Part shown: positions 19,101-27,425 of the stretch, piece by piece
Layout: every line of letters begins with the position of its first letter
How positions within the stretch are numbered: the stretch's first letter is position 1
Origin: Bacteroidales bacterium
GTDB lineage: Bacteria; Bacteroidota; Bacteroidia; Bacteroidales; UBA4417
Direction: 5' to 3'
Assembly: GCA_016707785.1 (NCBI GenBank)
Contig: JADJGZ010000024.1
Location: 1 to 52,796, forward strand
DNA length: 52,796 bases
Notes under the pieces: generated by a model
Database searches by the model: none
What the model saw: the letters and a program-made list of their open reading frames with translations, nothing else
What the model was told of the DNA's origin: nothing
Program-made: the position numbers and the translations under genes

Positions 19101-20504
19101 AGGTTACGCCCGGTACTTCTCACTGCGGCAGCTGCAGCACTCGGCTTTTTACCCATGGCTATTTCCACTTCTGCCGGTTCCGAAGTCCAGCGGCCACTGG
19201 CTACGGTTGTCATTGGCGGACTGGTAACTTCTACTTTACTCACAATGATTGCCTTACCACTGCTTTATGCCATACTTAATGATGAGAAGAAGAAAGGTAA
19301 ATGGATGAAAAGCCTTCTTTCAAGAAGATTGATGATTTTCATTGGTTTATTCCTGCTGATATCGGGTGCACAGTCGCAATCGCTTACCCTTCAGCAATGC
19401 ATGGATTCTGCCGTTCAGAACAACAGGGAACTGGCACTGGCCCGCATGAGAATTGATTATGACAAAGCTGCTGTCCCATCTGCTTTTGCTATTGAAAAAA
19501 CCCAGTTTTTTATGGGTTTCGATCAGAACAACATTGCAGAAAACGGCTATCCGCTTTATGTGGTCGGGGCAGAACAATCCTTTGCTTTCCCCGGGACTTA
19601 CCTGGCACAGCAGAAAGTGAATTTACTGCAGGTAGGCATGACCAAACTTGAGTATGAAAAGCAGGCCAGGATCCTCCGGAAAAAGGTTGCCCTGGCTTAC
19701 TATGGGGTGCTTTATAAAGAAAACCGAAAGGCCTATTACCATTACCTTGACAGTGTTTTCTCGCATTATGCCGATGCTGCTGCTCTTCAGTTTAAGCATG
19801 GGGCCACAACCCAACTCGACCAGATGATAGCACAGGCGAAGCAAGCGGAGATGAGCCGGCAGTTGACAGAAATGGATGCTGAGGTTCAGCTTGCATACAA
19901 TGAATTGAAATTATTGATGCAGACTCAGGTCAGATATGGTATCGCTGAGACTGCATTAATGCCTTTGGTAACCGATAAGTCTGCATCCTCCGACCCGGGC
20001 TTATTGTTCATGGAACAGAGCATCCGGCAACGAAAAATGATGGTTACTGCTGAGAAAAGAGCCATGCTGCCTTCGCTGAACCTGGGTTTCTTCAGCGGAA
20101 CAAACCGTTACCAGGGGGCCGCCAATTATTATGGTTACCAGGTGGGAATTGGCCTGCCTCTCTTTTTCAGGGAACAGCAGTCCAGGATTAAAACAGGGAT
20201 CATCGGTGTTGCCATGGCTGAGAATTTCAGGGATCAGTATACGCTCTCCCTTGAGAACCGGAAAAGTGCGCTGCTTATTGAACTTCAGAAATACCAGTCG
20301 GCCATCGACTATTACCGTACTTCCGGCGATCAGCTCTACCAGGAAATCCTGAGGGCAGCCAATCGCAGTTATGCCATGGGAGAAATTGATTTCTTCCGGT
20401 TTGTTCAAAGCCTGGAGGCAGCCATCGATATCAGGCTGGCCTACCTCGAAAACCTTAGCAAGTACAATGAACTAGTGATTGAATTAAGCTACTTAACTTT
20501 ATAA
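16173..20504 (+). CDS. CusA/CzcA-type heavy-metal RND efflux pump fused to a CzcC-like outer-membrane factor
   Basis: A 1443-residue fusion. Residues 1 to about 1040 are a complete heavy-metal efflux RND pump: IPVGAVPDITNNQVQVIT at the N-terminus, twelve membrane segments in two sets, and the acidic proton-relay motif LDFGIIIDGAVIIVEF. From about Met1045 a new signal-like helix (RRLMIFIGLFLLISGAQSQ) is followed by about 380 residues of TolC/CzcC-type helices (LTLQQCMDSAVQNNRELALA). Such CzcA-CzcC fusions are known in Bacteroidota. The outer-membrane part would need its internal signal to reach the periplasm, which implies processing or a long linker. The adaptor gene follows without a gap, giving a complete tripartite pump. 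The metal (Cu/Ag, or Zn/Co/Cd) cannot be fixed from sequence alone. Confidence 0.92.
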   Translation: MINHIINFSIRNKLIVILFTLTIAAYGIYAVMRIPVGAVPDITNNQVQVITTSGNLATQDVEQFLTYPVELEMSNLPGVKEIRSISKFGLSVVTIVFDDDLGTYLPRQLIAEKLKTAAANIPEGFGTPEMGPITTGLGEIYQYTLDVKPGYEGRYTAMELRTIQDWVVKRQLSGIKGVVEVNTWGGFLKQYEVAIDPEVLRRMNISLIEVYDALRLNNNVAGGAYIEKQNKSYFIRGDGMVNSLEDIQSIVIRNIDGKPVFIRDVAQVKFGHANRFGAITANGEGEKVLGQIMMLKNANSKEVISEVKKRVEEVQKNLPEGIYINPILERSELIGKTSFTVAENLILGCLIVMLIVILLLGNLRSALVIASMIPLALLFTISMMFIFGIDANLMSLGALDFGIIIDGAVIIVEFIAIRITDRKSELASSNPEQRRFLLDRITYDGASRMINSAIFGQIIILIVLIPIFALSGVEGKMFRPMALSFSFAILGAMILGLTWLPVASALFLRPVDKDKKTFSKWLMKWIHRSYKPAIEWSYSHKKYVLGLALLSLIFTGILFSNMGGEFVPTLDEGDFVIQPVLKTGTSLSKTVEMTTRMESILKAGFPEVDKIVCRIGAAEVPTDPMSMEEIDMIIKLKPRKEWVSANTKEELADKFKEALQVIPGIDYEFTQPIEMRFNELITGVRADIAVKIFGEDLDYLNQKANEVKRLIDGIPGAADVILEKTAGLPQMAVSYKRDRLAYYGMNVEDVNRQLSMAFSGLTAGSIFEGEKKFDLVVRLDELHRKGIEDIRNLNIALPDGSQKPLSEFAEIENTTGPAKISRENTHRRVVVSVNVRNRDLQSVVTDIQSTLDKKLKLKPGNYVVYGGQFENLENATRRLKLAVPVALLLIFIFLHFAFQSLRDAALIFTAVPLSAVGGVAFLWLRGMPFSVSAGIGFIALFGVAVLNGIVLIEHLKELKKDGMTDMKELIMKATRERLRPVLLTAAAAALGFLPMAISTSAGSEVQRPLATVVIGGLVTSTLLTMIALPLLYAILNDEKKKGKWMKSLLSRRLMIFIGLFLLISGAQSQSLTLQQCMDSAVQNNRELALARMRIDYDKAAVPSAFAIEKTQFFMGFDQNNIAENGYPLYVVGAEQSFAFPGTYLAQQKVNLLQVGMTKLEYEKQARILRKKVALAYYGVLYKENRKAYYHYLDSVFSHYADAAALQFKHGATTQLDQMIAQAKQAEMSRQLTEMDAEVQLAYNELKLLMQTQVRYGIAETALMPLVTDKSASSDPGLLFMEQSIRQRKMMVTAEKRAMLPSLNLGFFSGTNRYQGAANYYGYQVGIGLPLFFREQQSRIKTGIIGVAMAENFRDQYTLSLENRKSALLIELQKYQSAIDYYRTSGDQLYQEILRAANRSYAMGEIDFFRFVQSLEAAIDIRLAYLENLSKYNELVIELSYLTL

Positions 20505-20513
20505 ATGCCTGAG

Positions 20514-21641
20514 ATGAAATTGAATAGGATAGTAATGCTTTGTGCCGGCAGCATGATACTGCTGGCAACAGCCTGTGGGAATGGCGGTAATGAAACGGCA
20601 ACTGAAGCTGAGTCCGGTGAGATGATCTTTGAGATCACCAATGAGCAGTTTGCTGCTGAAAAGATGGCCATCGGACAGATGGATACGATTGTGTTTGAAG
20701 ATGTGATTCGCACACAGGGAACGATGATGGCACCCATCCAGGCCAAAGCGGAGGTGAATGCCAAGCTCCCGGGGATGATCAGGACGATTGCCTTCCCGGC
20801 AGGTAGTTTTGTTCAGAAAGGACAGCTGCTTTATACCATTGAAAGCAAGGAAGTCATAAATATTCAAAAGGAATACTACCGGCTGAGCAGGGAAATGGAA
20901 GGACTTGAAAAGGACTTCCAGAGGGTTTCTGCACTGGCAAAGGAAAATATATCATCCGAAAAGGATAGGGTGTCGATGGAGAGTCAGTATAAGAGCAACC
21001 AGGCATTACTGAGCGGACTCCGGGCTGAACTTGCCCTGTTGAACCTTGAACCCGATGATGCTGCAAAACCTGTAATTCAGCCTTATTTCAGCATATATGC
21101 ACCCATTTCAGGGTATATTACATCCCAGAATGGAGTGATCGGGCAGTATGTGAATCCTGAGAACCGGCTGCTTGAAATTGTGGATGTAAGTAAGTTACAG
21201 ATCCAGTTCAAACTGTATGAAAAGGATATCAGCAGGGCGAAAGTCGGGCAGAAGGCCAGGTTAAATATGGCAGGGCCGGATCAAACAGGCACTGAAGCGA
21301 GGGTTATGCAGGTGGGTAAGACGGTGAATCCGACCGATAAGACCGTTAATTGTGTGGCAAGTTGGGTAAAGGTTCCGGAGAATGGGTTGATTGATGGAAT
21401 GTATGTGGAAATGGAGCTGATTGTGGGGGAGAATAAGTCCATGGCGCTGCCTGAGGAGGCTGTCATCAAATCGGGGAATCAAAGTTTTGTTTATGTCCTG
21501 AATAAGAAATCAAATGATAAATACACTTTCACCCGCAAGGAGGTAAAAACAGGCAAAACCAGCCGTGGCTTCACCGAAATTCTGGGAAATGAAGAAATAA
21601 AAGATATCCTTGTAAAAGGAGCATTTTCAATGGCGGAATAG
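20514..21641 (+). CDS. Efflux RND periplasmic adaptor (CzcB/CusB-like, HlyD family) lipoprotein
   Basis: The membrane-fusion subunit of the pump. A start at 20505 directly abuts the stop of the pump gene; the ATG at 20514 (MKLNRIVML) gives a tidier signal peptide. The lipobox is LLATAC. A biotinyl-lipoyl-like half-domain is visible (KLPGMIRTIAFPAGSFVQKG), then a coiled-coil hairpin (about 115-180), the second lipoyl half (SIYAPISGYITSQNGVIGQY), and beta-barrel and membrane-proximal domains (LPEEAVIKSGNQSFVYVL). About 376 residues, intact. Tight spacing means it is cotranscribed with the pump. No metal-binding N-terminal His/Met cluster is obvious. Confidence 0.9.
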   Translation: MKLNRIVMLCAGSMILLATACGNGGNETATEAESGEMIFEITNEQFAAEKMAIGQMDTIVFEDVIRTQGTMMAPIQAKAEVNAKLPGMIRTIAFPAGSFVQKGQLLYTIESKEVINIQKEYYRLSREMEGLEKDFQRVSALAKENISSEKDRVSMESQYKSNQALLSGLRAELALLNLEPDDAAKPVIQPYFSIYAPISGYITSQNGVIGQYVNPENRLLEIVDVSKLQIQFKLYEKDISRAKVGQKARLNMAGPDQTGTEARVMQVGKTVNPTDKTVNCVASWVKVPENGLIDGMYVEMELIVGENKSMALPEEAVIKSGNQSFVYVLNKKSNDKYTFTRKEVKTGKTSRGFTEILGNEEIKDILVKGAFSMAE

Positions 21642-21741
21642 TAAAAGTTTCCAGCTATAAAGGCATAAGAAACAAAGAATGTAATTGTGTCTATTGCTTG
21701 TCAATCAGGGGTTTGCCGGATGGTGTCCTTTCAATAGTCAA

Positions 21742-22136
21742 TTAGACTTGTGGGTGCTTTTTAGTCAAAGCAAGAATGATGTCAAGATGTGGTACCTCCT
21801 TCACACAAGCCGGAACCCATTTTGCGCTAGGTTGGGTCGCTATTTTAACTTTATGATTCAAGAGCTCAACATTGAAGATTTTTAGCATTGAGTGCTTTAA
21901 ACACCTTCATTATTGTTTCAAACCTTGCATCGGTCAAGCTATTCTCCAGCTTTGAGATTTGTGCTTTTTTTCACCTACCAATTTCCTAATTCTTCCTAAG
22001 TTGAATGACGTTCCTTCCTGGCTTGTTTTATTGCTTCACCCAATAAGTCAAGCCAATTTTCAAAGGTATCCCGGTTTGGAGTACCCGGTTTACCAATATG
22101 TTTATCAATCATTTCCTCCAAACTGTAAGTCTTCAT
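21742..22136 (-). pseudogene. HTH (XRE-type) DNA-binding protein, broken; possible orphan antitoxin
   Basis: From the ATG at 22134-22136 the minus strand reads MKTYSLEEMIDKHIGKPGTP, then FENWLDLLGEAIKQARKERHST, followed by an in-frame TAG where family members have Gln. The helix-turn-helix continues: EELG, then after base shifts LVGEKKAQISKLENSLTDAR and FETIMKVFKALNA, ending at TAA 21742-21744. This matches HigA-type XRE antitoxins. No toxin gene is found beside it; the neighbour upstream is an acyl-CoA ligase. One stop-generating change plus at least two indels suggests real decay more than a single read error. Confidence 0.6.
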
Positions 22137-22152
22137 ATAGCTTCCTGTTAAA

Positions 22153-24041
22153 TTACCTTGTAAGCATCTTCTTCATCGCCTCCATATTCTCCTTGCTGTA
22201 AAAGTCCTTTCCTTCAGCGGTATACAACAAATTAATCCTGTCTTTATAAGCTTCAGTTATTTTGCCCCTTACCATTTTCAGGGTGGAATTCATCATATGA
22301 TTATCCTCTGTAAAGGCTTCCGACAAAATACCCGTTGCAGCAGGCAGCCAGCGCTGGGGGAACATCTTATGGTAATGACCATGTCCTTTATAGTGTTGCA
22401 GTTCCTTGTCGAGAATATGCAAAGCCTCCCTGGTGGCTTCAGGGGTATCCAAACCCAGGTGTTTATGTTCCAGGTGTCGTTTCAGTGCTTCTTTATTGGG
22501 AACCAGCAGGCAAATGGTATAAGGACTCTGATTATTATAGAGCATACACTGGTCGATATAATCACTCTGTGCAATGAAAGCCTCTTCAATGCCTTCAGGA
22601 CTGTATTTCTCGCCATCATCAGCTATCAGCAGGCTCTTGAATCTGCCCAGTACATAAAGGAATCCATCCTTATCCATATAACCCAGGTCGCCGGTATAGA
22701 GCCATCCATCTCTTAAGGATTCGGCAGAGGCTTCAGGGTTATCCCAATATCCCAGCATCACATTTTCACCCCTTACAACGATTTCGCCTTTTGCACCAAC
22801 GGGAAGCGTATTGCCTTTATCATCACAGATTTTCAATTCCAGGTTTTTCACTAACACCCCTGATGAGCCCAGCTTATGTTTGGCTTTTGAGTTGGAGGAA
22901 ATGACAGGAGAAGCTTCAGTAAGCCCGTATCCCTGGAACATTGGCATTCCTACAGCATAGAAAAAGCGCTGTAGTTCGATGTCGAGTAAAGCTCCACCCC
23001 CAATGAAAAATTCAAGCCTGCCACCAAAGCCTTCCCGGATCTTACTGAACAGGATTTTGTCGTAAAGTCCAACGAGTGGTTTATATATGAAACTCAGGCC
23101 TTGTCCTTTGTCGAAACCGGTCCGGTTATACTTATATGATACTTTCAACGCATGGTTAAAAAGTGCATTGATAACCGGGCCTTTTTCCCTGATGCTTTTT
23201 TCGATATTTTCCTGAAATTGATTGCAAGAGCCGGCACGCTCATCATCAGGTGGGGCTTGATTTCCTTGATATTGATGGGGATGTTCTTCAGGGTTTCGAG
23301 GGCAGTTTTCCCAGCTGGATGGATGCCAGAGAGGCTCCTTTCCCCATCATGCAATAAATGCAGGCTGTGTGGGCAAAAGCATGATCCCAGGGTAGGATGG
23401 CTAGCGTGGTATAATCGGGTGGAATGTCCATCAGGGTATAAGATTGAAGGACATTGGACACATAATTATTATGGGACAGGACAATACCTTTAGGTGCGGC
23501 CGTTGTGCCGGGCGGGATCGGTTGGCAGGATGTTTTAAGGCTTTCAGTAATTGCCTGAGGATGTGCTTCAAGGTATGCCGCACCTTTTTGCATCACCTCT
23601 CCAAAGGTAATTTCCCCGGGCTGCCCTGATTTTTCACCAATAACAATAAGTGTTTCGAGCTGAGGCAGGTCCATCCTGGCAACCCTCACCTTATCAGCCT
23701 GCCTTTCGGAAACAATAGCCATTCTTGAACCTGAATGGGCAACCCTGTACCTAATCTCTTCGTATTCCGTAAGCTTTACCGACATCGGAACATTAATAGC
23801 TCCGCAGAATACAAATGCCCAATTCACTTATGATCCATGCATTTCTCCCTTCGAAAATAGGGCTATTCTATCCCCCTTTTGTATACCCATGGAGAGCAGT
23901 CCAGCAGCAAATTGTTGAACCAATTTGGGGTTTCTGCATAAGATGTGCCATCAAAGGTGCTGTTTGGTTTTCTCGAGTAAGTAAACGTTTTCTGGAAACT
24001 GCCTTACACTCTGTTCAAAGAAATCAGGTATGGTTTGCATA
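22153..24041 (-). pseudogene. Long-chain fatty acid-CoA ligase (AMP-binding), broken by multiple frameshifts
   Basis: Reads from MQTIPDFFEQSVRQFPENVY (ATG 24039-24041) through several frames to the stop at 22153, about 630 codons in total, which is full length for this family. Visible parts: GTTAAPKGIVLSHNNYVSN (AMP-binding P-loop; the residues before it are garbled), ILPWDHAFAHTACIYCMMG, LKNIPINIKEIKPHLMMSVP, GGGALLDIELQRFFYAVGM, GYGLTEASPV, DGWLYTGDLGYMDKDGFLYV and LGRFKSLLIADDGEKYSPEG. The last 332 codons (22153-23148) are uninterrupted. Breaks lie near 23150, 23300, 23510, 23830, 23880 and 23950. The enzyme would activate fatty acids for beta-oxidation or lipid synthesis. The density of breaks argues for either decay or a poorly corrected assembly patch. 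Confidence 0.8.
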
Positions 24042-24206
24042 GTCTGGGGTTTATAGAAACTTTAGTCCGGAACATTGACGATGAATGATCCCATGGCCCT
24101 GAAATGGGTGAACCTTAGGGCTACCGTTTACAAATATCTGATAAAATTGACAGAATTGTTCTTTCGTTGCCTGAAATCTGCATTTGATGCTTTCAGATAG
24201 CTGATT

Positions 24207-24848
24207 TTACCATAATTGCGCAGAATCAAGCACCTTAAATCCGCTAGTGCCTTCATTGGCAACCCTGATCATAGCTTTTGCCACGGTATTGGCAGGTATG
24301 GCCTTGTATTTTTTCAATCCTCCCACGAAAAGAAAACCAAGTCCTCCCATTACCGACTGAGCCATCTTTTCTCCTGAGCGGTGTTCTTTCCGGTTGCCCA
24401 TCAATAGTGAGGGCCTGAAAATGGTAACCGGGAGGTCGAGGTTTCTGAGGGCTTGTTCCATTTCACCTTTCACCCTGTTATAAAAAATACCGGAGTTCGG
24501 ATCGGCCCCCATGGCACTCACAACCAGCATTTGCCTGGCCTTATTTCTTTTGCACCATCTGCCCAGTTCCACCACATAATCGAAATCAACTTTGCGGAAT
24601 GCATCCTGCGATCCTGCAGTCTTAATGGTGGTTCCCAGGGTGCAGAACACATCATCAACAGGAAAAGGAGGCTGGAAAGTCCCAAGCTGGTCAAAATTGA
24701 TCACATCCTGCACTATCGATGGATCCTTAACATCAAGAGGTCTGCGCACCAGCAGGAGGATTTTTTCATAAAGATGCTCTTTCACCAAAAGTTGAAGTAG
24801 TTCAGCCCCAACCAGTCCGGTGGCCCCGACAATCATCGCATTTTTCAT
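24207..24848 (-). CDS. NAD(P)-binding Rossmann-fold protein (HTATIP2/YbjT-like)
   Basis: A 213-residue cytosolic protein opening with a dinucleotide-binding loop MIVGATGLVGAELLQLL. It contains FCTLGTTIKTAGSQDAFRKV and VSAMGADPNSGIFYNRVKGE, the latter with the Tyr-x3-Lys pair of extended short-chain dehydrogenases. These features and the length match the atypical SDR group including HTATIP2-like oxidoreductases and NAD-dependent epimerases. The substrate is unknown. It is intact, unlike the ligase downstream of it on the same strand (165 bp away). Confidence 0.85.
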   Translation of the reverse strand: MKNAMIVGATGLVGAELLQLLVKEHLYEKILLLVRRPLDVKDPSIVQDVINFDQLGTFQPPFPVDDVFCTLGTTIKTAGSQDAFRKVDFDYVVELGRWCKRNKARQMLVVSAMGADPNSGIFYNRVKGEMEQALRNLDLPVTIFRPSLLMGNRKEHRSGEKMAQSVMGGLGFLFVGGLKKYKAIPANTVAKAMIRVANEGTSGFKVLDSAQLW

Positions 24849-24904
24849 CTCATTTATTTTTCTCTATCAAAGGTACTAAAAGTTGAAGTATTAATAGGGT
24901 TAGC

Positions 24905-24954
24905 AAAACCCAAACACCGTCGGGTCCGTCAACCGACGGACCCCGCCGGGTTTT
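24905..24954. repeat. Long stem-loop in a divergent intergenic region
   Basis: An inner perfect 9-bp stem gggtccgtc/gacggaccc (24922-24930 with 24935-24943, loop aacc) is nested in an outer 7-bp stem aaaaccc/gggtttt (24905-24911 with 24948-24954). It resembles a bidirectional terminator, but both flanking genes point away from it, so it ends neither. It may act in the 5' leader of one of them, or be a dispersed intergenic repeat. Confidence 0.65.
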
Positions 24955-25010
24955 TCGCAACTTGAGAATCAATGACTCTCCATAACTTTATCCCACTTCT
25001 GTCATTCCAT

Positions 25011-25121
25011 GCACTTTAGTCACTTTATGCACTTTAGCTCACTCTAGTTCACTTTAGCTCACTCTAGTTCACTTTAGCTCACTTTAGGCACTTTAGCTCA
25101 CTCCAGGCACTTTCGGCACTC
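25011..25121. repeat. Degenerate ~10-bp tandem repeat upstream of the GH3 gene
   Basis: About ten to eleven copies of a decanucleotide of the form cactttagct / cactctagtt run head to tail, degrading toward ggcactttcggcactc at the right end. The two unit types alternate in the middle, giving a 20-bp higher-order repeat. The array ends about 40 bp upstream of the probable -7 box of the GH3-family gene. Confidence 0.8.
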
Positions 25122-25158
25122 TTTTCCCTCCCCCTGCCTAAGTAAACACATTTTTATG

Positions 25159-25166
25159 TAAGTTTG
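25159..25166 (+). promoter_or_regulatory. Probable -7 promoter box of the GH3 gene
   Basis: TAAGTTTG matches the Bacteroidota primary-sigma -7 consensus TAnnTTTG exactly, 19 bp before the ATG. No convincing TTTG -33 element is seen at the right distance. Confidence 0.45.
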
Positions 25167-25185
25167 AATCTCGAACTTTTCCATC

Positions 25186-26694
25186 ATGCCCCTTCTTAAT
25201 TCTGTCATTTCCTGGTTTATACGAAAACGCATCCACCAGATTGAGCTCTTCATGAAATACCCTCATGAAGTTCAGGAAGAATGGTTTGAGAAGCTCATCA
25301 ATGAAGCAAAGGACACTGAATGGGGGAAAAAGTATGATTACAGGTCAATCCAAACAGAGGATGATTTCAGGAAGCGGGTCCCTATTAGTGAATATAATGA
25401 CCTGAAACCCTATATTGACCGCCTGCGTAAAGGGGATCAAAATATCCTCTGGCCTTCGGATGTAAAATGGTTCGCCAAAAGTTCGGGTACTACCAGTGAT
25501 AAGAGTAAGTTCATCCCTGTTACCGAGGAAGCCCTTGAAGAATGTCATTTCAAAGGAGGGAAAGACCTTTTATCCATCTATTGCAATAATAATCCGAACA
25601 CAAGGATTTTTAGCGGTAAATGGCTTGGATTGGGTGGTAGTTTTAACCTGGATGATGCGCAGGCTGATACCTATCATGGAGATGTTTCAGCCATTATTAT
25701 GGAGAATCTTCCCTTCTGGATCCAGCTCATCCGTACCCCGGACCTGAGTGTGGCTCTTATGGATGAATGGGAATCCAAGATTGAAAGGATTGCCCGGATT
25801 ACAATGGAAGAAGATGTTACCAATATTACCGGTGTTCCATCATGGATGATGTTGCTGCTGAATCGCATCATGGAATTAAAAGGCATTAAAAATATAAATG
25901 AAATCTGGCCCAACCTGGAACTCTTTGTTCATGGTGGTGTAAGCTTTATTCCCTACCAGGAACAGTATCGTAAAATATGTCCGCCGGGAATGAATTACCT
26001 TGAAACCTACAATGCCAGCGAAGGATTTTTTGGCATTCAGGATCGGTTGTCAGGTGACGATATGCTTTTGATGCTGGATTATGGAATCTATTATGAATTC
26101 CTTCCTGTGAGCGAGCTTGGGAATCCCAATGCGATAACTGTTGGCCTTGATCAGGTAGTAATTGGTTTAAACTATGCCATGGTGATTTCTACTAATGCAG
26201 GTTTATGGAGATATATGATTGGTGATACCATTACTTTTACTTCAACCGATCCCTTCAGAATCAGGATCACCGGGCGCACAAAAAGCTTCATCAATGCATT
26301 TGGTGAAGAGTTGGTGATTGAAAATGCCGATAAAGCACTCGCAATAGCATGTGAAAAATCGCAAGCTATAATCCGTGAATATACTGCCGCTCCCATTTAC
26401 CTGGATGAAAAGAAATATGCAGCACATGAATGGCTGGTAGAATTCGAATCCCCACCCGAGAGCCTGGAATATTTTACTGAAATCCTCGATAATGCATTAA
26501 AATCCTTAAATTCGGACTATGAAGCCAAGCGGTATCACAACATGATTTTAAAACCTCCTATCGTACGTTCCCTGAAGCCCGGAACCTTCTACAACTGGCT
26601 CAGGGATAAGGGTAAACTGGGTGGGCAGAACAAAGTCCCCCGACTCTCGAACGACCGGAAATATGTTGACGATATCTTACAAATGCCCCAATAA
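25186..26694 (+). CDS. GH3 auxin-responsive-promoter family protein (acyl-adenylate-forming enzyme)
   Basis: A 502-residue cytosolic protein of the adenylating GH3/ANL superfamily. ATP-binding motif 1 is intact at 99-111 (SSGTTSDKSKFIP). Other family features are GGSFNLDD, ITGVPSWMMLLLNRI, FVHGGVSFIPYQEQY, YNASEGFFGIQ, and RYMIGDTITFTSTDPFRIRI followed by GRTKSFINAFGEELVIENAD. In plants these enzymes conjugate amino acids to hormones. The bacterial members are widespread in Bacteroidota with unproven substrates, so no auxin role is implied. It is intact and full length, with its own promoter box and the decanucleotide array upstream. Confidence 0.92.
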   Translation: MPLLNSVISWFIRKRIHQIELFMKYPHEVQEEWFEKLINEAKDTEWGKKYDYRSIQTEDDFRKRVPISEYNDLKPYIDRLRKGDQNILWPSDVKWFAKSSGTTSDKSKFIPVTEEALEECHFKGGKDLLSIYCNNNPNTRIFSGKWLGLGGSFNLDDAQADTYHGDVSAIIMENLPFWIQLIRTPDLSVALMDEWESKIERIARITMEEDVTNITGVPSWMMLLLNRIMELKGIKNINEIWPNLELFVHGGVSFIPYQEQYRKICPPGMNYLETYNASEGFFGIQDRLSGDDMLLMLDYGIYYEFLPVSELGNPNAITVGLDQVVIGLNYAMVISTNAGLWRYMIGDTITFTSTDPFRIRITGRTKSFINAFGEELVIENADKALAIACEKSQAIIREYTAAPIYLDEKKYAAHEWLVEFESPPESLEYFTEILDNALKSLNSDYEAKRYHNMILKPPIVRSLKPGTFYNWLRDKGKLGGQNKVPRLSNDRKYVDDILQMPQ

Positions 26695-26795
26695 TTAACA
26701 TTCATACCATCACAATAAATTTTACCTTAACTTCAACCTCTCAGCATCCTTCATAATTACTGAGATTTACTTCTAACATAAAATTTCTATTACAT

Positions 26796-27410
26796 ATGCA
26801 TATCGCAATCGCAGGAAACATCGGCTCAGGAAAAACAACCCTTTCAGCATTATTAGCCAAGAATTTTGGTTGGCAGGCACATTATGAAGATGTTGATACC
26901 AATCCTTATCTCTCAAGTTTTTATGAAGACATGCAGCGTTGGTCCTTCAACCTTCAGATCTATTTCCTTAACAGCCGGTTCCGGCAAATCGTTGATATAA
27001 GGAAAAGTGGGAAAAATGTGATCCAGGACAGGACTATCTATGAAGATGCTTTCATCTTCGCACCGAACCTGCATGATATGAACCTGATGACCACCCGTGA
27101 TTTTGAAAATTATAAATCACTTTTTGAATTGATGACTACCTTCCTTCAACCCCCTGACCTGCTGATCTATCTGAGAGCTGAGGTGCCCACCCTTGTCAGG
27201 AATATTCAGAAAAGGGGAAGGGAATATGAAGCATCCATTCGTCTCGATTACCTGAAAAGTCTGAGTGAAAGGTATGAAGCCTGGATCAATGGTTATACAG
27301 AAGGTAAATTACTGATCTTCGAAGTGGATGACATGAACTTCCAGGATAATCCTGAAGATTTAAGCAAGATCATTGAACGCGTACAGGCTGATCTGCATGG
27401 CTTGTTCTAG
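26796..27410 (+). CDS. Deoxynucleoside kinase (dCK/dGK family)
   Basis: A 204-residue cytosolic kinase that phosphorylates deoxynucleosides for salvage. The P-loop is GNIGSGKTT at 7-15. The substrate-side acid is in YEDVDTNPYL (Glu31), the DR motif with following acid is IQDRTIYEDAF (Asp78-Arg79), and the arginine-rich LID is NIQKRGREYE. Length is typical of bacterial dAK/dGK/dCK. The exact base specificity cannot be read with confidence. The membrane glycosyltransferase gene starts 15 bp downstream, so the two are probably cotranscribed. Confidence 0.92.
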   Translation: MHIAIAGNIGSGKTTLSALLAKNFGWQAHYEDVDTNPYLSSFYEDMQRWSFNLQIYFLNSRFRQIVDIRKSGKNVIQDRTIYEDAFIFAPNLHDMNLMTTRDFENYKSLFELMTTFLQPPDLLIYLRAEVPTLVRNIQKRGREYEASIRLDYLKSLSERYEAWINGYTEGKLLIFEVDDMNFQDNPEDLSKIIERVQADLHGLF

Positions 27411-27425
27411 CCTATCAAAAATGTC

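Noticed and set aside
17759..19243. Minus-strand open frames opposite the RND pump
   Set aside because: Antisense shadows of a highly conserved, clearly coding plus-strand gene.
24905..24954. Hairpin with T-run taken as an intrinsic terminator
   Set aside because: Both flanking genes diverge from it, so no known transcript ends there; it is listed as a stem-loop instead.
25011..25121. Possible CRISPR or iteron origin in the decanucleotide array
   Set aside because: A 10-bp period without spacers excludes CRISPR; no replication initiator gene or DnaA boxes are nearby to support an origin.
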